Source: JADZAA01 sp039810485 (GTDB taxonomy: Bacteria; Bacteroidota; Ignavibacteria; Kapaibacteriales; UBA961). From it: DNA of 44,637 bases. Positions 10,001-17,367 of this stretch are shown one piece after another. The translations under genes were made by a program, and so were the position numbers. Location: the NCBI GenBank assembly GCA_039810485.1, contig JBDHXA010000012.1, positions 1-44,637 of the forward strand. The letters are read 5' to 3'. Positions within the stretch are counted from its first letter, which is position 1. The number at the start of each line of letters is the position of its first letter. The notes under the pieces are model-generated. The model was not told where the DNA came from, ran no database searches, and saw only the letters and a list, made by a program, of their open reading frames with translations.

Positions 10001-10571
10001 CTCCTTGCGCAGAAGGCAGTAATCCAAAGAATAATGACGAGATGAGAGTAATTATGCTAAATAGAATAATTGCCTTTTTTGAACTATTTTTTTCAATAAT
10101 TTCATCAAAATTCTTCTGTTTGGCAATTGCAGCGGCTGAATCAAAAGCTGCTAATGCCAATGCAGGCGAGCTGCCTGTCATCGAGTTGATGTTGCGATAA
10201 AGTTGCAAAGCATTGCAGAGAGAATCTCGCAAATCGTCGAAATGTTTTCCAACTCTCATCGCTGTTTGGTCTGGCGAATCAGAAGAAATTAGCCCAAGCA
10301 ATTTCCCAATGCCTTTTCCTGCAAAAAGCAGGAATGAGCCTATTGTTGCTGCAAGCCATATATAAAAAAGAACGCCGCGAAAAATGCTGCTGCCATGAGC
10401 AGCTATTTCCAGCAATGAAAATAGAACAGCAGTAACAATAGACGCAGATAAGGCATTCACTATGCCCGTTAAAGCCCAATACAAAAGCTCTTTGCGTTTA
10501 ACTGCGGTCAAACGAGTAATTATAGAGGCATATTGCGACGGATAATCAGTGTGCGCCGTTGGTGATATCAT
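7062..10571 (-). CDS. DUF4175-like membrane protein with very long Q/E/K/M-rich coiled coil
   Basis: A 1169-residue protein. The N-terminus has two hydrophobic segments between about residues 30 and 95 and another near 165-185. A beta-rich, probably periplasmic region follows (about 190-540), with Ig-like stretches such as GEYYIRLHDTDGQ. From about residue 545 to 1000 the sequence is almost entirely charged and Gln/Met-rich coiled coil with repeats of the type EQMQKAMQQM, plus a Gly-rich hinge (GGEQSGSGGPGG). It ends in a helical segment, VLIRQYFEHVQ. This matches the DUF4175 family, which is conserved but not well characterised and often sits beside DUF4159 and MoxR/DUF58 genes. It lies 27 bases after the DUF4159 gene on the same strand. 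I infer an inner-membrane envelope protein. The plus-strand frames over the coiled coil are composition artefacts. Confidence 0.75.
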   Translation of the reverse strand: MISPTAHTDYPSQYASIITRLTAVKRKELLYWALTGIVNALSASIVTAVLFSLLEIAAHGSSIFRGVLFYIWLAATIGSFLLFAGKGIGKLLGLISSDSPDQTAMRVGKHFDDLRDSLCNALQLYRNINSMTGSSPALALAAFDSAAAIAKQKNFDEIIEKNSSKKAIILFSIITLISSLFFGLLPSAQGALYRIIHYNQSFLPPAPFALHLETKEQTKLRGEQTTIVIRATGVPPASITLHIREEKQEIYDPYTIRLDTSGIYRYVISSLKRSVEFYAESPWIGSTVETEHGHIIVIDRPLLRSLSGKLTYPSYTRLGTRPIDEQTADISALRGSQVELVAASNKQIAAAEIVILHYNVQPADSAEKSSKRIDSTIVPMKLSGQQGEGTFAIHQSGEYYIRLHDTDGQTNDAPIHYKIIAMSDGPPTISLLEPTSDAQISEKAILPMTIAIADDYGFSSLKLYYRLAESRYALPAKSFTSVPIPFSSSELTAEISYLWDVNKANISPGDRFEFYVEVTDNDRITGPKSAKTSILSVRLPSLDEVLKQADKSQDQAVKELEKVAKQAEELRKDMEEVNRELRKNQTADWKDKKKLEGALKKHEELRNKVEETSRQLEETAEKLRENNALSPETMQKYMELQKLMKQVESPELRKAMEQMQKAMQQMTPEQLQQAMKNYQFNEEQFKKNIERTINLLKRLQAEQKVDALTKRAEDLSQKQEDLAKQTENANPNNKQQRDEISKKQESLNNDMKSMSQEIKDLESLMKEIGKNMPLNELDKAKQELDEKQTAQDMKDAQEQAEQGDMQKSQKSQKSASQKMQNFTKQMKRMKKEMKKNMNREAMRQMQKSMNDLTELSKRQEELSQKSREMDPNSNQFAKNAQEQQQLREHMQNVAGQMMQLAQKSMSVTPQMAKEMGDALQQMQEAGEQLVNRNARAAANAQGEAMGAMNRSVMAMQDAMAKMQGEGQGQGEGQSDNPGGEQSGSGGPGGFMQRLQQLAGQQQGINNSMQQMGDQGQPNSQQQAELGRIAKEQGRAQKALEELAKEQTDKSGNKKALGDLNKIAEEMKEIVSDLQSGNITPETRRRQERILSRLLDATRSMNERDYENRRESRSGVDQQRKSPALLDLSTQEGKTRALQELLRSVKQGYTKDYEVLIRQYFEHVQKAGAQ

Positions 10572-10598
10572 TGATTGTCTGAATAATTATGGCGAAGC

Positions 10599-11261
10599 TT
10601 AGCGAGTAAGTGCATAAACGATAATATTAAGCCCAATTTTTAGCGCAACCTCGCGCTTATCGGGCGGATCATTATGCACATCGGGGTCTGCCCAGCCATC
10701 AGAAGGATTTGTTTCATAGGTGTAATACACACACAAACGCCCATCTGCAAACAGGCCAAATCCTTGAGGGCTTTTCATGTCGTGCTCATGAATTTTGGGC
10801 AAACCGTTAGGAAATTTAAAATGCGCCGAATAAATAGGGTGATTGAATGGCAGCTCAATAAAATTCTGTTCGGGAAATACTTTTTTCATTTCTCGTCTGA
10901 TTGGGCCATCAAGCCCGTAATCATCATCAATATAGAGAAATCCTCCGTTTTGAAGATATGCTCGCAATCGTTTGACTTCTGCGTCAGAAAAATTTACATT
11001 TCCATGTCCGGTTAAAAAAAGCATAGGATACATAAAAATATTATCCGAAGCCAAATCAACAAATTCATAAACCGGTTCGACGTTTATATTGGTATTTTGC
11101 CGTACAAACTTCAACAGATTTACTTCGCCTGACGGATCATTGTACCAATCGCCCCCACCGCCATATTTCAGCCGTGCAAGTTTTACAGCACTTTGCTGGG
11201 CAATGCACTGCGCACTTGAAAAGAGTATAACGATCAATAGGATTTTCATAGATAAGCGCAT
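10599..11261 (-). CDS. Exported DUF4159 protein
   Basis: A 220-residue protein with an N-terminal signal peptide (hydrophobic core LLIVILFSSAQCIAQQ). The mature part begins VKLARLKYGGGGDWYNDPS and contains the family landmarks MLFLTGHGNVNFSDAEV, LRAYLQNGGFLYIDDDYGLD and HPIYSAHFKFPNGLP, which place it in DUF4159 (a glutamine-amidotransferase-like flavodoxin fold found in envelope operons). The function is not established. ATG at 11249 (MKILLIV) is an equally good start. It is the first gene of a two-gene minus-strand operon with the DUF4175-like gene, 27 bases apart. The usual MoxR and DUF58 partners are not in the window. Confidence 0.85.
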   Translation of the reverse strand: MRLSMKILLIVILFSSAQCIAQQSAVKLARLKYGGGGDWYNDPSGEVNLLKFVRQNTNINVEPVYEFVDLASDNIFMYPMLFLTGHGNVNFSDAEVKRLRAYLQNGGFLYIDDDYGLDGPIRREMKKVFPEQNFIELPFNHPIYSAHFKFPNGLPKIHEHDMKSPQGFGLFADGRLCVYYTYETNPSDGWADPDVHNDPPDKREVALKIGLNIIVYALTR

Positions 11262-11271
11262 CTGTTAATAA

Positions 11272-11291
11272 TTCGTTATGCTAATAACGAA
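11272..11291. promoter_or_regulatory. Short perfect inverted repeat in the DUF4159 leader
   Basis: TTCGTTAT, a four-base loop GCTA and ATAACGAA form a perfect 8-bp dyad starting 11 bases upstream of the DUF4159 start. It may be an operator or an mRNA hairpin over the start region. No family is recognised, and a chance palindrome in AT-rich DNA is possible. Confidence 0.3.
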
Positions 11292-11559
11292 ACAACTATG
11301 TTTTATTGCCGAAAGCATCTGTAATAGATGTGCGTCAATCATCCTCAAAATAACAATTTGAATTTATGAAATTCAATGTCTTTCATACTTTTTGCAATGT
11401 ATTCGCAATATAGCATCAATTGCCCAAAATTTATGAATTAACGAATTGTATTATTTCTACGGTTTGCGAAACAGCAGCAGAGGCGTAGAATGCAAAATAC
11501 AACAACAATAAAATTCGTAGGTTTGTGAAAAATGTATAGTATTGAGTTCGTTATTTATT

Positions 11560-11826
11560 ATGATTGAAACTACCGATATTTTTCTCTGTCGAGGTTTTTC
11601 AGGTCAAATTTTTCGATTGAAAGTCAACTCGAACCAGCTAATCGAAGAGCTTATTCCGATAATTGCTCCTGCTATTGGCTTATATTCGCATGAGTATCAG
11701 AAGCTTGGGCTGTATAACTTAACTCGCGATCTCGAATATTCAGCAGGCGAAACTTTAGCTGAGCGCGGAATTTCACAAGGTGATTTGCTTATTTTAGCCG
11801 ATGGCGGTACATGCCACAAAGCATGA
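11560..11826 (+). CDS. Small ubiquitin-like beta-grasp protein (YukD/EsaB-like), orphan
   Basis: 88 residues from ATG at 11560; an in-frame TTG at 11542 would add six residues but has nothing to favour it. The pattern fits a beta-grasp ubiquitin-like fold: an initial beta-hairpin (IFLCRGFSGQIFRLKV), a helix (NQLIEELIPIIAPAIGL), a middle strand (KLGLYNLTRDLEY) and the closing motif ETLAERGISQGDLLILADGG. That last motif resembles the L-x-x-x-G-I-x-x-GD-x-L-x-I end of YukD/EsaB proteins. Gly82-Gly83 lie near the C-terminus with five residues after them (TCHKA), reminiscent of unprocessed ubiquitin-like modifiers. No E1, E2, JAB peptidase, WXG100 or FtsK/EssC-type gene lies nearby, so a role in conjugation or type VII secretion cannot be supported from context. 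It is flanked downstream by the MITE-like element. Confidence 0.65.
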   Translation: MIETTDIFLCRGFSGQIFRLKVNSNQLIEELIPIIAPAIGLYSHEYQKLGLYNLTRDLEYSAGETLAERGISQGDLLILADGGTCHKA

Positions 11827-11914
11827 GGCGTTTGAGCGTTGCCGATTGTTAATTATTATCGCGGAACACATAAATATTTATGCTACATGCTCTGCAATTC
11901 AATTGTTATTTGAT

Positions 11915-12104
11915 AAGCCCCATCTGAAAAGGTATTTATTAAAAATTGCAGACGAAAGATTCGTTGTTTTTCAAAAAAACATCTCTTTTAAGAGCTAAAA
12001 GAGACGCTTTTTTGCCGTTTTTCACTTAAAAACGAGTAAAAAAAGTACTTTTTTACCATATTTTTTATACTTAGAAATTTTAACCGACATTTCGGAGTGG
12101 GCTC
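11915..12104 (+). mobile_element. MITE-like non-coding element, copy 1
   Basis: A 190-bp AT-rich intergenic element related to the inverted copy at 37658-37846. The ends form an imperfect terminal inverted repeat: the left end AAGCCCCATCTGAAAAG and the right end, read on the minus strand, GAGCCCACTCCGAAATG agree at 12 of 17 positions. The element is bracketed by TTTGAT on both sides (11909-11914 and 12105-12110), a candidate 6-bp target-site duplication. The 54-base core at 11967-12020 differs from the other copy at only two positions and contains the hairpin arms CTCTT and AAGAG. There is no ORF. It sits between the ubiquitin-like gene and the TonB receptor gene. A structured RNA or bidirectional terminator are alternatives. 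Confidence 0.65.
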
Positions 12105-12177
12105 TTTGATTTAACTTATATTCTTATATCTGCCAAACTTTTTGGATATTCCTCTAATTTTATCTCGTAATACTCAA

Positions 12178-14937
12178 ATGAAACTCCTTATATTTTCCGC
12201 TTTGCTTTTTGCGTCGCCTTTCGGGCTTTATGCTCAATCTGTTTCGGGAACAATTACTGATATAAATGGGAAAGCCCTTGTTGGAGTTTCTGTTCAATTT
12301 CTGAAAGCTGACGATACTACAATAATTCGAGGAGTAATTACAAATGTGCGCGGAAAATATCAAATCAAATCCTTGCAAGAAGGCGAATATCTGCCGAGAG
12401 TGTATTATTTGGGCTACAACACTTTCTATGGTAATAAAATCTCAGTGCCTCAAATCAATCACTTTAACGCCGTACTTGAGTTATTGCCTGTGCAAATGGA
12501 TAATGTCGTTGTAACGGCTTCACGAGTTTCAGAGAAAGCATCAGAAGCGCCGGCTTCGATTTCAGTAGTCGGTCCGCAGCAAATCAAGAATACCAATGCA
12601 ATAGCGCCAGCTGAATTTCTTCGCGGCATTGCAGGAATAGACATAGCGCAAAGCGGCATAGGGCAGCAAACCGTTACAGCTCGCGGCTTTAGCAATGTGT
12701 TCAGCGGGCAACTCATGATGCTTGCCGATTATCGCAACGCGGCAGTTCCTTCGCTGCGAGCAAACATTTCATATTTAACTCCGATTACCGACGCCGATAT
12801 AGAGCGCATAGAAATAGCCCGCGGTCCCGGCTCGGCACTCTACGGGCCAAATGCTTCCAACGGTGTTGTAAATATCATCACAAAATCGCCATTTTCATCA
12901 CAAGGCACAACAATTGAACTAACAGGTGGCGAACGAGAATTTTTTAGCGCAACAGCGCGTAATGCCGGCGTTGTTGGCGATAATTTCGGCTATAAAATTT
13001 CTGGCAATTATACGCGAGGTCGCGACTGGCCATACCGCGACTCAGTAGAACAGGAAAACAAAGCGGCAGAAATACAACGAATAATGAACGATCCGACAAT
13101 AATTGACAAACGAAGCAGCATAAACGGAATAAAAATTGGAAATCGCGACAATATATTTGAGCGATGCAGCATTGATGGACGCATAGAATATATACTTGGC
13201 GATAATGCGCTTATAACAATGCAAGGCGGCTATTCTGCAGCACTAAGAAGCATAGAATTAACAGATTTAAGCGCAGCACAAGCAAAAAACTGGGGCTATG
13301 GCTACGGCCTTATCCGCTTGGATTATGGGCGGCTGATGGCACAATCCTTTGTAAATTTTAGCAATTCCGGCGAAACATTTCTTTTGCGTAGCGGCAACCC
13401 GATAGTCGACCATTCTAAGCAAATAGTTGGGCGCCTGCAACATTCAGCGTCGCTTGGTGAACATCAAGAATTCACTTATGGCGGCGATATGTTCCTTACG
13501 CGCCCTCAAACCGACGGCACCATCATGGGCGAGAACGAAAGTCATGACAATATAAACGAGTTTGGAATATATCTGCAATCTAAAACTTCATTGCTTAACA
13601 ATTTTCTTGATATTATTATTGCCGGTCGCTACGATTACCACAACCGCCTTAATAACGGCGTTTTTTCTCCTCGCGTTGCATTTGTTTTCAAACCTCTTGA
13701 GAAACAATCGTTCCGCCTAACTTATAATTCCGGCTATACCGCTCCCTATCCATTCGATCTTTTTGCGGATATTCGCTATACAGACAATGCATTTCGTTCA
13801 GCCGGCTTCCCTGACGCATACGGACCAGCAGTATATGTAAAAGGAGTGCCGCTGAACGGATTCAGTTTTTTGCGCGACGTTGCCGGCAGCCCGCTATTCC
13901 GAACAACATTCTTAAAAGACAGAACTCAAACTTTGCCTTTGGCAGCCATGGGCGATTTATGGGATGCAGCAACGCCGTTTGTGCAGAATGCAGTGCGTCA
14001 GGACACAACATTAACTTCTGATATTCGGCAGCTAATCATTGATTTTTTAAATAAAACACATACAACAACCGGCGACAAAATTGGCGGGCAATTGAAGTTA
14101 ATCAACAATGCTACCGGTCAATTTGACGCTGTGGCTAACGCCTACGATATAAAGCCGCTAAAACCAACTATTACAAAGACATTTGAGCTCGGATATACCG
14201 GTATACTCCACGATATGCTTCGCGCATCTATTGATGTTTATTCTTCAAAAATCAACAATTTTATCAGTTCGTCGCGTTCATTCACGCCAAATGTCTTTAT
14301 GAACCCAAGCGATGTATCAGCTTTTCTGGAGCCCAAGATTAAACAGTCGCTCATTGCAATGGGTTATGCCGAAACTCAAGCTTCTGCAGCAGCAACAATT
14401 CTTGCAGGACGACTTGGTGAAGGATATGCGCAAATTCCATTGGGAACGGCCGCTGTTGCAGGCGTTACCGATCCTACTGCAATACTTTTTGCACCGAGAA
14501 ATTTTGGCGAGGTAAATCTTTGGGGGAGTGATGTTGCAATTGAATTTCGCCCTAATCCGCTATGGACTTTTTATGGAACCACCTCGTTTGTAAGTCAGAA
14601 CATCTTTAAAAAAGTTGATGGGATTGCAGACGTGCCTCTCAATGCTCCGCAGTATAAAGCTTCATTAGCAGCGTCATATAACGACGAGCAATCTGGATTG
14701 AACTTTGGTATTCGCTGGCGTTGGACCGACAGTTTCGAAATGGTGTCTGGAATTTTCAACGGCATTGTTCAACCTTATAATCTCATAGATTTAAACGCCG
14801 GATGTGATATTCCGAGCGTAAAGGGTCTGAAAGCAATTCTCGCCATAAACAATGCTCTCGACTTTATGCATCAAGAATTTATTGGCGCTCCTTATATCGG
14901 TCGCATGACAACTTTGCGCGCAACATATTCATTTTAG
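12178..14937 (+). CDS. TonB-dependent outer-membrane receptor with CarboxypepD_reg N-terminal domain
   Basis: 919 residues from ATG at 12178, chosen because MKLLIFSALLFASPFGLYAQ is a clean signal peptide; the frame is open slightly further upstream. The N-terminal carboxypeptidase-regulatory-like domain (SVSGTITDINGKALVGVSV, to about residue 100) is followed by a TonB-box-like segment MDNVVVTASR. The plug domain has the family signature IERIEIARGPGSALYGPNA and NGVVNIITKSP. A long beta-barrel follows, ending in aromatic RATYSF as expected for BamA recognition. Family members import siderophores, vitamin B12, metals or glycans using TonB-ExbBD energy. No SusD, transporter or biosynthesis gene lies beside it, so the substrate is unknown. 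The start is only 73 bases from the MITE-like element, so its promoter lies next to or overlaps the element's right end. Confidence 0.92.
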   Translation: MKLLIFSALLFASPFGLYAQSVSGTITDINGKALVGVSVQFLKADDTTIIRGVITNVRGKYQIKSLQEGEYLPRVYYLGYNTFYGNKISVPQINHFNAVLELLPVQMDNVVVTASRVSEKASEAPASISVVGPQQIKNTNAIAPAEFLRGIAGIDIAQSGIGQQTVTARGFSNVFSGQLMMLADYRNAAVPSLRANISYLTPITDADIERIEIARGPGSALYGPNASNGVVNIITKSPFSSQGTTIELTGGEREFFSATARNAGVVGDNFGYKISGNYTRGRDWPYRDSVEQENKAAEIQRIMNDPTIIDKRSSINGIKIGNRDNIFERCSIDGRIEYILGDNALITMQGGYSAALRSIELTDLSAAQAKNWGYGYGLIRLDYGRLMAQSFVNFSNSGETFLLRSGNPIVDHSKQIVGRLQHSASLGEHQEFTYGGDMFLTRPQTDGTIMGENESHDNINEFGIYLQSKTSLLNNFLDIIIAGRYDYHNRLNNGVFSPRVAFVFKPLEKQSFRLTYNSGYTAPYPFDLFADIRYTDNAFRSAGFPDAYGPAVYVKGVPLNGFSFLRDVAGSPLFRTTFLKDRTQTLPLAAMGDLWDAATPFVQNAVRQDTTLTSDIRQLIIDFLNKTHTTTGDKIGGQLKLINNATGQFDAVANAYDIKPLKPTITKTFELGYTGILHDMLRASIDVYSSKINNFISSSRSFTPNVFMNPSDVSAFLEPKIKQSLIAMGYAETQASAAATILAGRLGEGYAQIPLGTAAVAGVTDPTAILFAPRNFGEVNLWGSDVAIEFRPNPLWTFYGTTSFVSQNIFKKVDGIADVPLNAPQYKASLAASYNDEQSGLNFGIRWRWTDSFEMVSGIFNGIVQPYNLIDLNAGCDIPSVKGLKAILAINNALDFMHQEFIGAPYIGRMTTLRATYSF

Positions 14938-15030
14938 CAAAATAAAACGTTACGCTTTACTACCGAATCTAGGGAGCTAAATTATTGTTTTCTTAGAAAA
15001 TCCTCTTTTTACAATCTGCTTGTCATACCT

Positions 15031-16833
15031 TTATACAATTCCTTCTACTGCTAATTTTAAGCTGATGTTTAACGCCTCTAATTCATCTCTCATTTTCTTT
15101 TTGAATTCATCAGCTTCATTTGTAAGCGACGGCAGAAGATTTTTATAATACTCAATACCGTCTAAGAGGTTTTTTTTGAATAAAGAAAAATGCTTTATTT
15201 GTTTTGTGCTTAATGAATGCATATTTTTTGAAACATCTTTTTTCAAATACTCTATGTACATTTTCAATTCGTTGATGAATACATGTGAACGTTGCATAGA
15301 ATTTAACGCATTAAATCTTCCATAAATATGGCCAACCATTTCTTCTAAAGAAAATATTTTGGAAAAATAAGCAAGATTGGGACCGGGACAAATAGTAACT
15401 GCATATAATTTATGCGGTTCTGGAATGCCATTCTTCACAAGTGCGGGAGCAGCTAGCCCGTCGCACAGACAATCTTTAGACATTATTTCTTCCTTTTGGC
15501 GAGCCAACTCTTCCAATGGCAGAAGAGATTCATCCAATGATTTTAGCTTTTTAGCTTGGTATTCTCTTGAAGCTGTGCAAATTGGCCTTTCTGTAAATTC
15601 TGTGTTGAAAGTAAGAAGTTTCTTATAGCATGGGCTTCCGGGTCTGTTCTTTCTAATTCTTTCTTTTCTTTGTGCTTCTGCCGAACTCGGACGAAAGTTG
15701 TTAAAAGGAATACCAAGAGGCGAAGCGTCGCTCAAAAAATAATCTTCTTGCTTGGCTGAAGCCAGATCGTTTAAAGTCGTTGCATCAACATTGGTGGCTT
15801 CCGGAACAAGTAAAAATGGGCTTCCCCATCCGGTGCTATTTAAATTATAGTATTCTCTTAAAAACTTGTCTTCCTTTACCGTTCCGATGCCTCCCTGAAC
15901 TGTAACTCTAATTTCCGTTTCTTTGTTCATTAAAGGAAGATTTTTTTCTTGTAATGCATGATTGCACATTGTAAGTAATTCATTGGTGATTTCCTGCCTT
16001 TTTTGTTTGAATTCTTCCAGAATCGGACCTATAAGCATGCCGTCAGTCGGGAAAGCATGCCCGCCGCAGTTCAATCCTGATTCAATGCGAAATTCATGTA
16101 CCAACAATCCTTTCTTTGCCAGAAGTTTGCCTTGTATAATTGCAGATCTGTAATCGCTGACTTTTAAAATGATTTTTTTCTCGATACTTCCATGTTCATC
16201 AGGATAAAAATTTGGCAAATTTTCAATATACGAGAAAAGCCGTGTGTTTAACCCTGCAGAAAAAACAATAGATGAATGAAAATTGCTTTTTGCAAATCCA
16301 CGAAGAGCGGATATCGCATCTGTGTATTCAATTGGCAGCATATCGCCGTTTTTAGAATAATTCGGATTGTCAACCTTTGTCATTATATTAACGTCAATAG
16401 AGCCCGGCACAATCATTTCACGCAATTTGTTCTGAATATTTATTTTTTCTTCTCCCTGCATCATCATCATTTTGCTATACAACTCTTTTGAAGGAGCATC
16501 TTCTGGTAAAAGACGAAAATATTTTACAATGTCTCGCTCTTCCTCAAATGGTTCTGCCTTCATTTTCTCGACTTGACTATCTACTATTCGTTTCAACAAA
16601 TTAAGATATGATGCAACGCGCAATGCCCTATGATCTAATTCTGCTGTGGGTATTCGATGGTAATGTTCGCCAATTTGCTTGCAGTGATATTCGCGCATTT
16701 GCTCTAATAACTCATCTTGCATGATAGACACAACTGAAGATATCCCAAAACGAGCAACTTTTACAGGAGTATCTACAGAAAAGCCTAATCCCATGACGGG
16801 AATATGAAATGTATGTTCAGATATATTTTTCAT
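15031..16833 (-). CDS. Conserved ~600-residue protein of unknown function
   Basis: No signal peptide or membrane segment, so cytoplasmic. The N-terminus reads IPVMGLGFSVDTPVKVARFG followed by ISSVVSIMQDELLEQM, which looks like the first strand-helix of a TIM barrel of the IMP dehydrogenase/nitronate monooxygenase type; that fold is a guess. Other conserved-looking blocks are MIVPGSIDVNIMTKVDNPNY, FHSSIVFSAGLNTRLFSYIE and ESGLNCGGHAFPTDG. Cysteines are notable at about residues 255 (NCGG), 401 (CYKK), 418 (CTAS), 455-457 (CLC) and 481 (CPGP), and could bind a metal or Fe-S cluster. I recall similar-length hypothetical proteins in Bacteroidota but cannot name a characterised member. It is monocistronic, in opposite orientation to the TonB receptor gene. 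Confidence 0.8.
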   Translation of the reverse strand: MKNISEHTFHIPVMGLGFSVDTPVKVARFGISSVVSIMQDELLEQMREYHCKQIGEHYHRIPTAELDHRALRVASYLNLLKRIVDSQVEKMKAEPFEEERDIVKYFRLLPEDAPSKELYSKMMMMQGEEKINIQNKLREMIVPGSIDVNIMTKVDNPNYSKNGDMLPIEYTDAISALRGFAKSNFHSSIVFSAGLNTRLFSYIENLPNFYPDEHGSIEKKIILKVSDYRSAIIQGKLLAKKGLLVHEFRIESGLNCGGHAFPTDGMLIGPILEEFKQKRQEITNELLTMCNHALQEKNLPLMNKETEIRVTVQGGIGTVKEDKFLREYYNLNSTGWGSPFLLVPEATNVDATTLNDLASAKQEDYFLSDASPLGIPFNNFRPSSAEAQRKERIRKNRPGSPCYKKLLTFNTEFTERPICTASREYQAKKLKSLDESLLPLEELARQKEEIMSKDCLCDGLAAPALVKNGIPEPHKLYAVTICPGPNLAYFSKIFSLEEMVGHIYGRFNALNSMQRSHVFINELKMYIEYLKKDVSKNMHSLSTKQIKHFSLFKKNLLDGIEYYKNLLPSLTNEADEFKKKMRDELEALNISLKLAVEGIV

Positions 16834-17367
16834 AATATAACTCTTTGGAAAGTATAATGCTTACTCTCGTATATAATATGTGTGTAACAAAGGAATGATT
16901 ATACAGATTATTCTCAACTCTTTTCGATAAAGATTATTGTAATACAGAGTAAGCAAATAAGCGAGAACATAACTGCACGGATGGATTGCTTTGATGCATA
17001 AATATCTAAAAATCGCACTTTTATCTTGATCTGCTTTGACAAATGTTGCGCACTTCTATTATAGACATTATCATCTTAAAACGACCAATCTCAAGTAGTA
17101 ACGAAATTTAAGTGTCATTGTTTTGGTTTGTGTTGGCAACGTCATCTTAAATTCATTTAATATCAATTATTTAGTATTGAAATGTTGTTCATACTTTCGC
17201 AAAAATACGGAAAAAAAGTTCTGCCGATTACAGAATACATCTGGCGAAGCATTAATCTGCATTGGTTGTTTATAATTGCAAAAGTGTCATTGATGTTTCA
17301 TAAGTGCATAATTACAATCAATATTTGCTGCGCATAATAAGAAGTTCATATCTGCGCTTAAAGAAAT
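16834..17367. other. 534-base intergenic region
   Basis: No coding frame, RNA gene or clear promoter is visible. It lies between two minus-strand genes. The only structure seen is an 11-base direct repeat AAGTGTCATTG at 17110-17120 and 17282-17292, and a repeated TCATCTTAAA. CAAAAATA at 17200-17207 could be a minus-strand -7 box but would give an implausibly long leader. Confidence 0.4.

Noticed and set aside
11542..11559. TTG start for the ubiquitin-like protein
   Set aside because: The ATG at 11560 is 18 bases downstream in frame, and the extra six residues add nothing to the fold.
17110..17292. AAGTGTCATTG direct repeats as an attachment site or operator pair
   Set aside because: Only 11 bases in AT-rich DNA, with no integrase, tRNA or regulator gene between or beside them.
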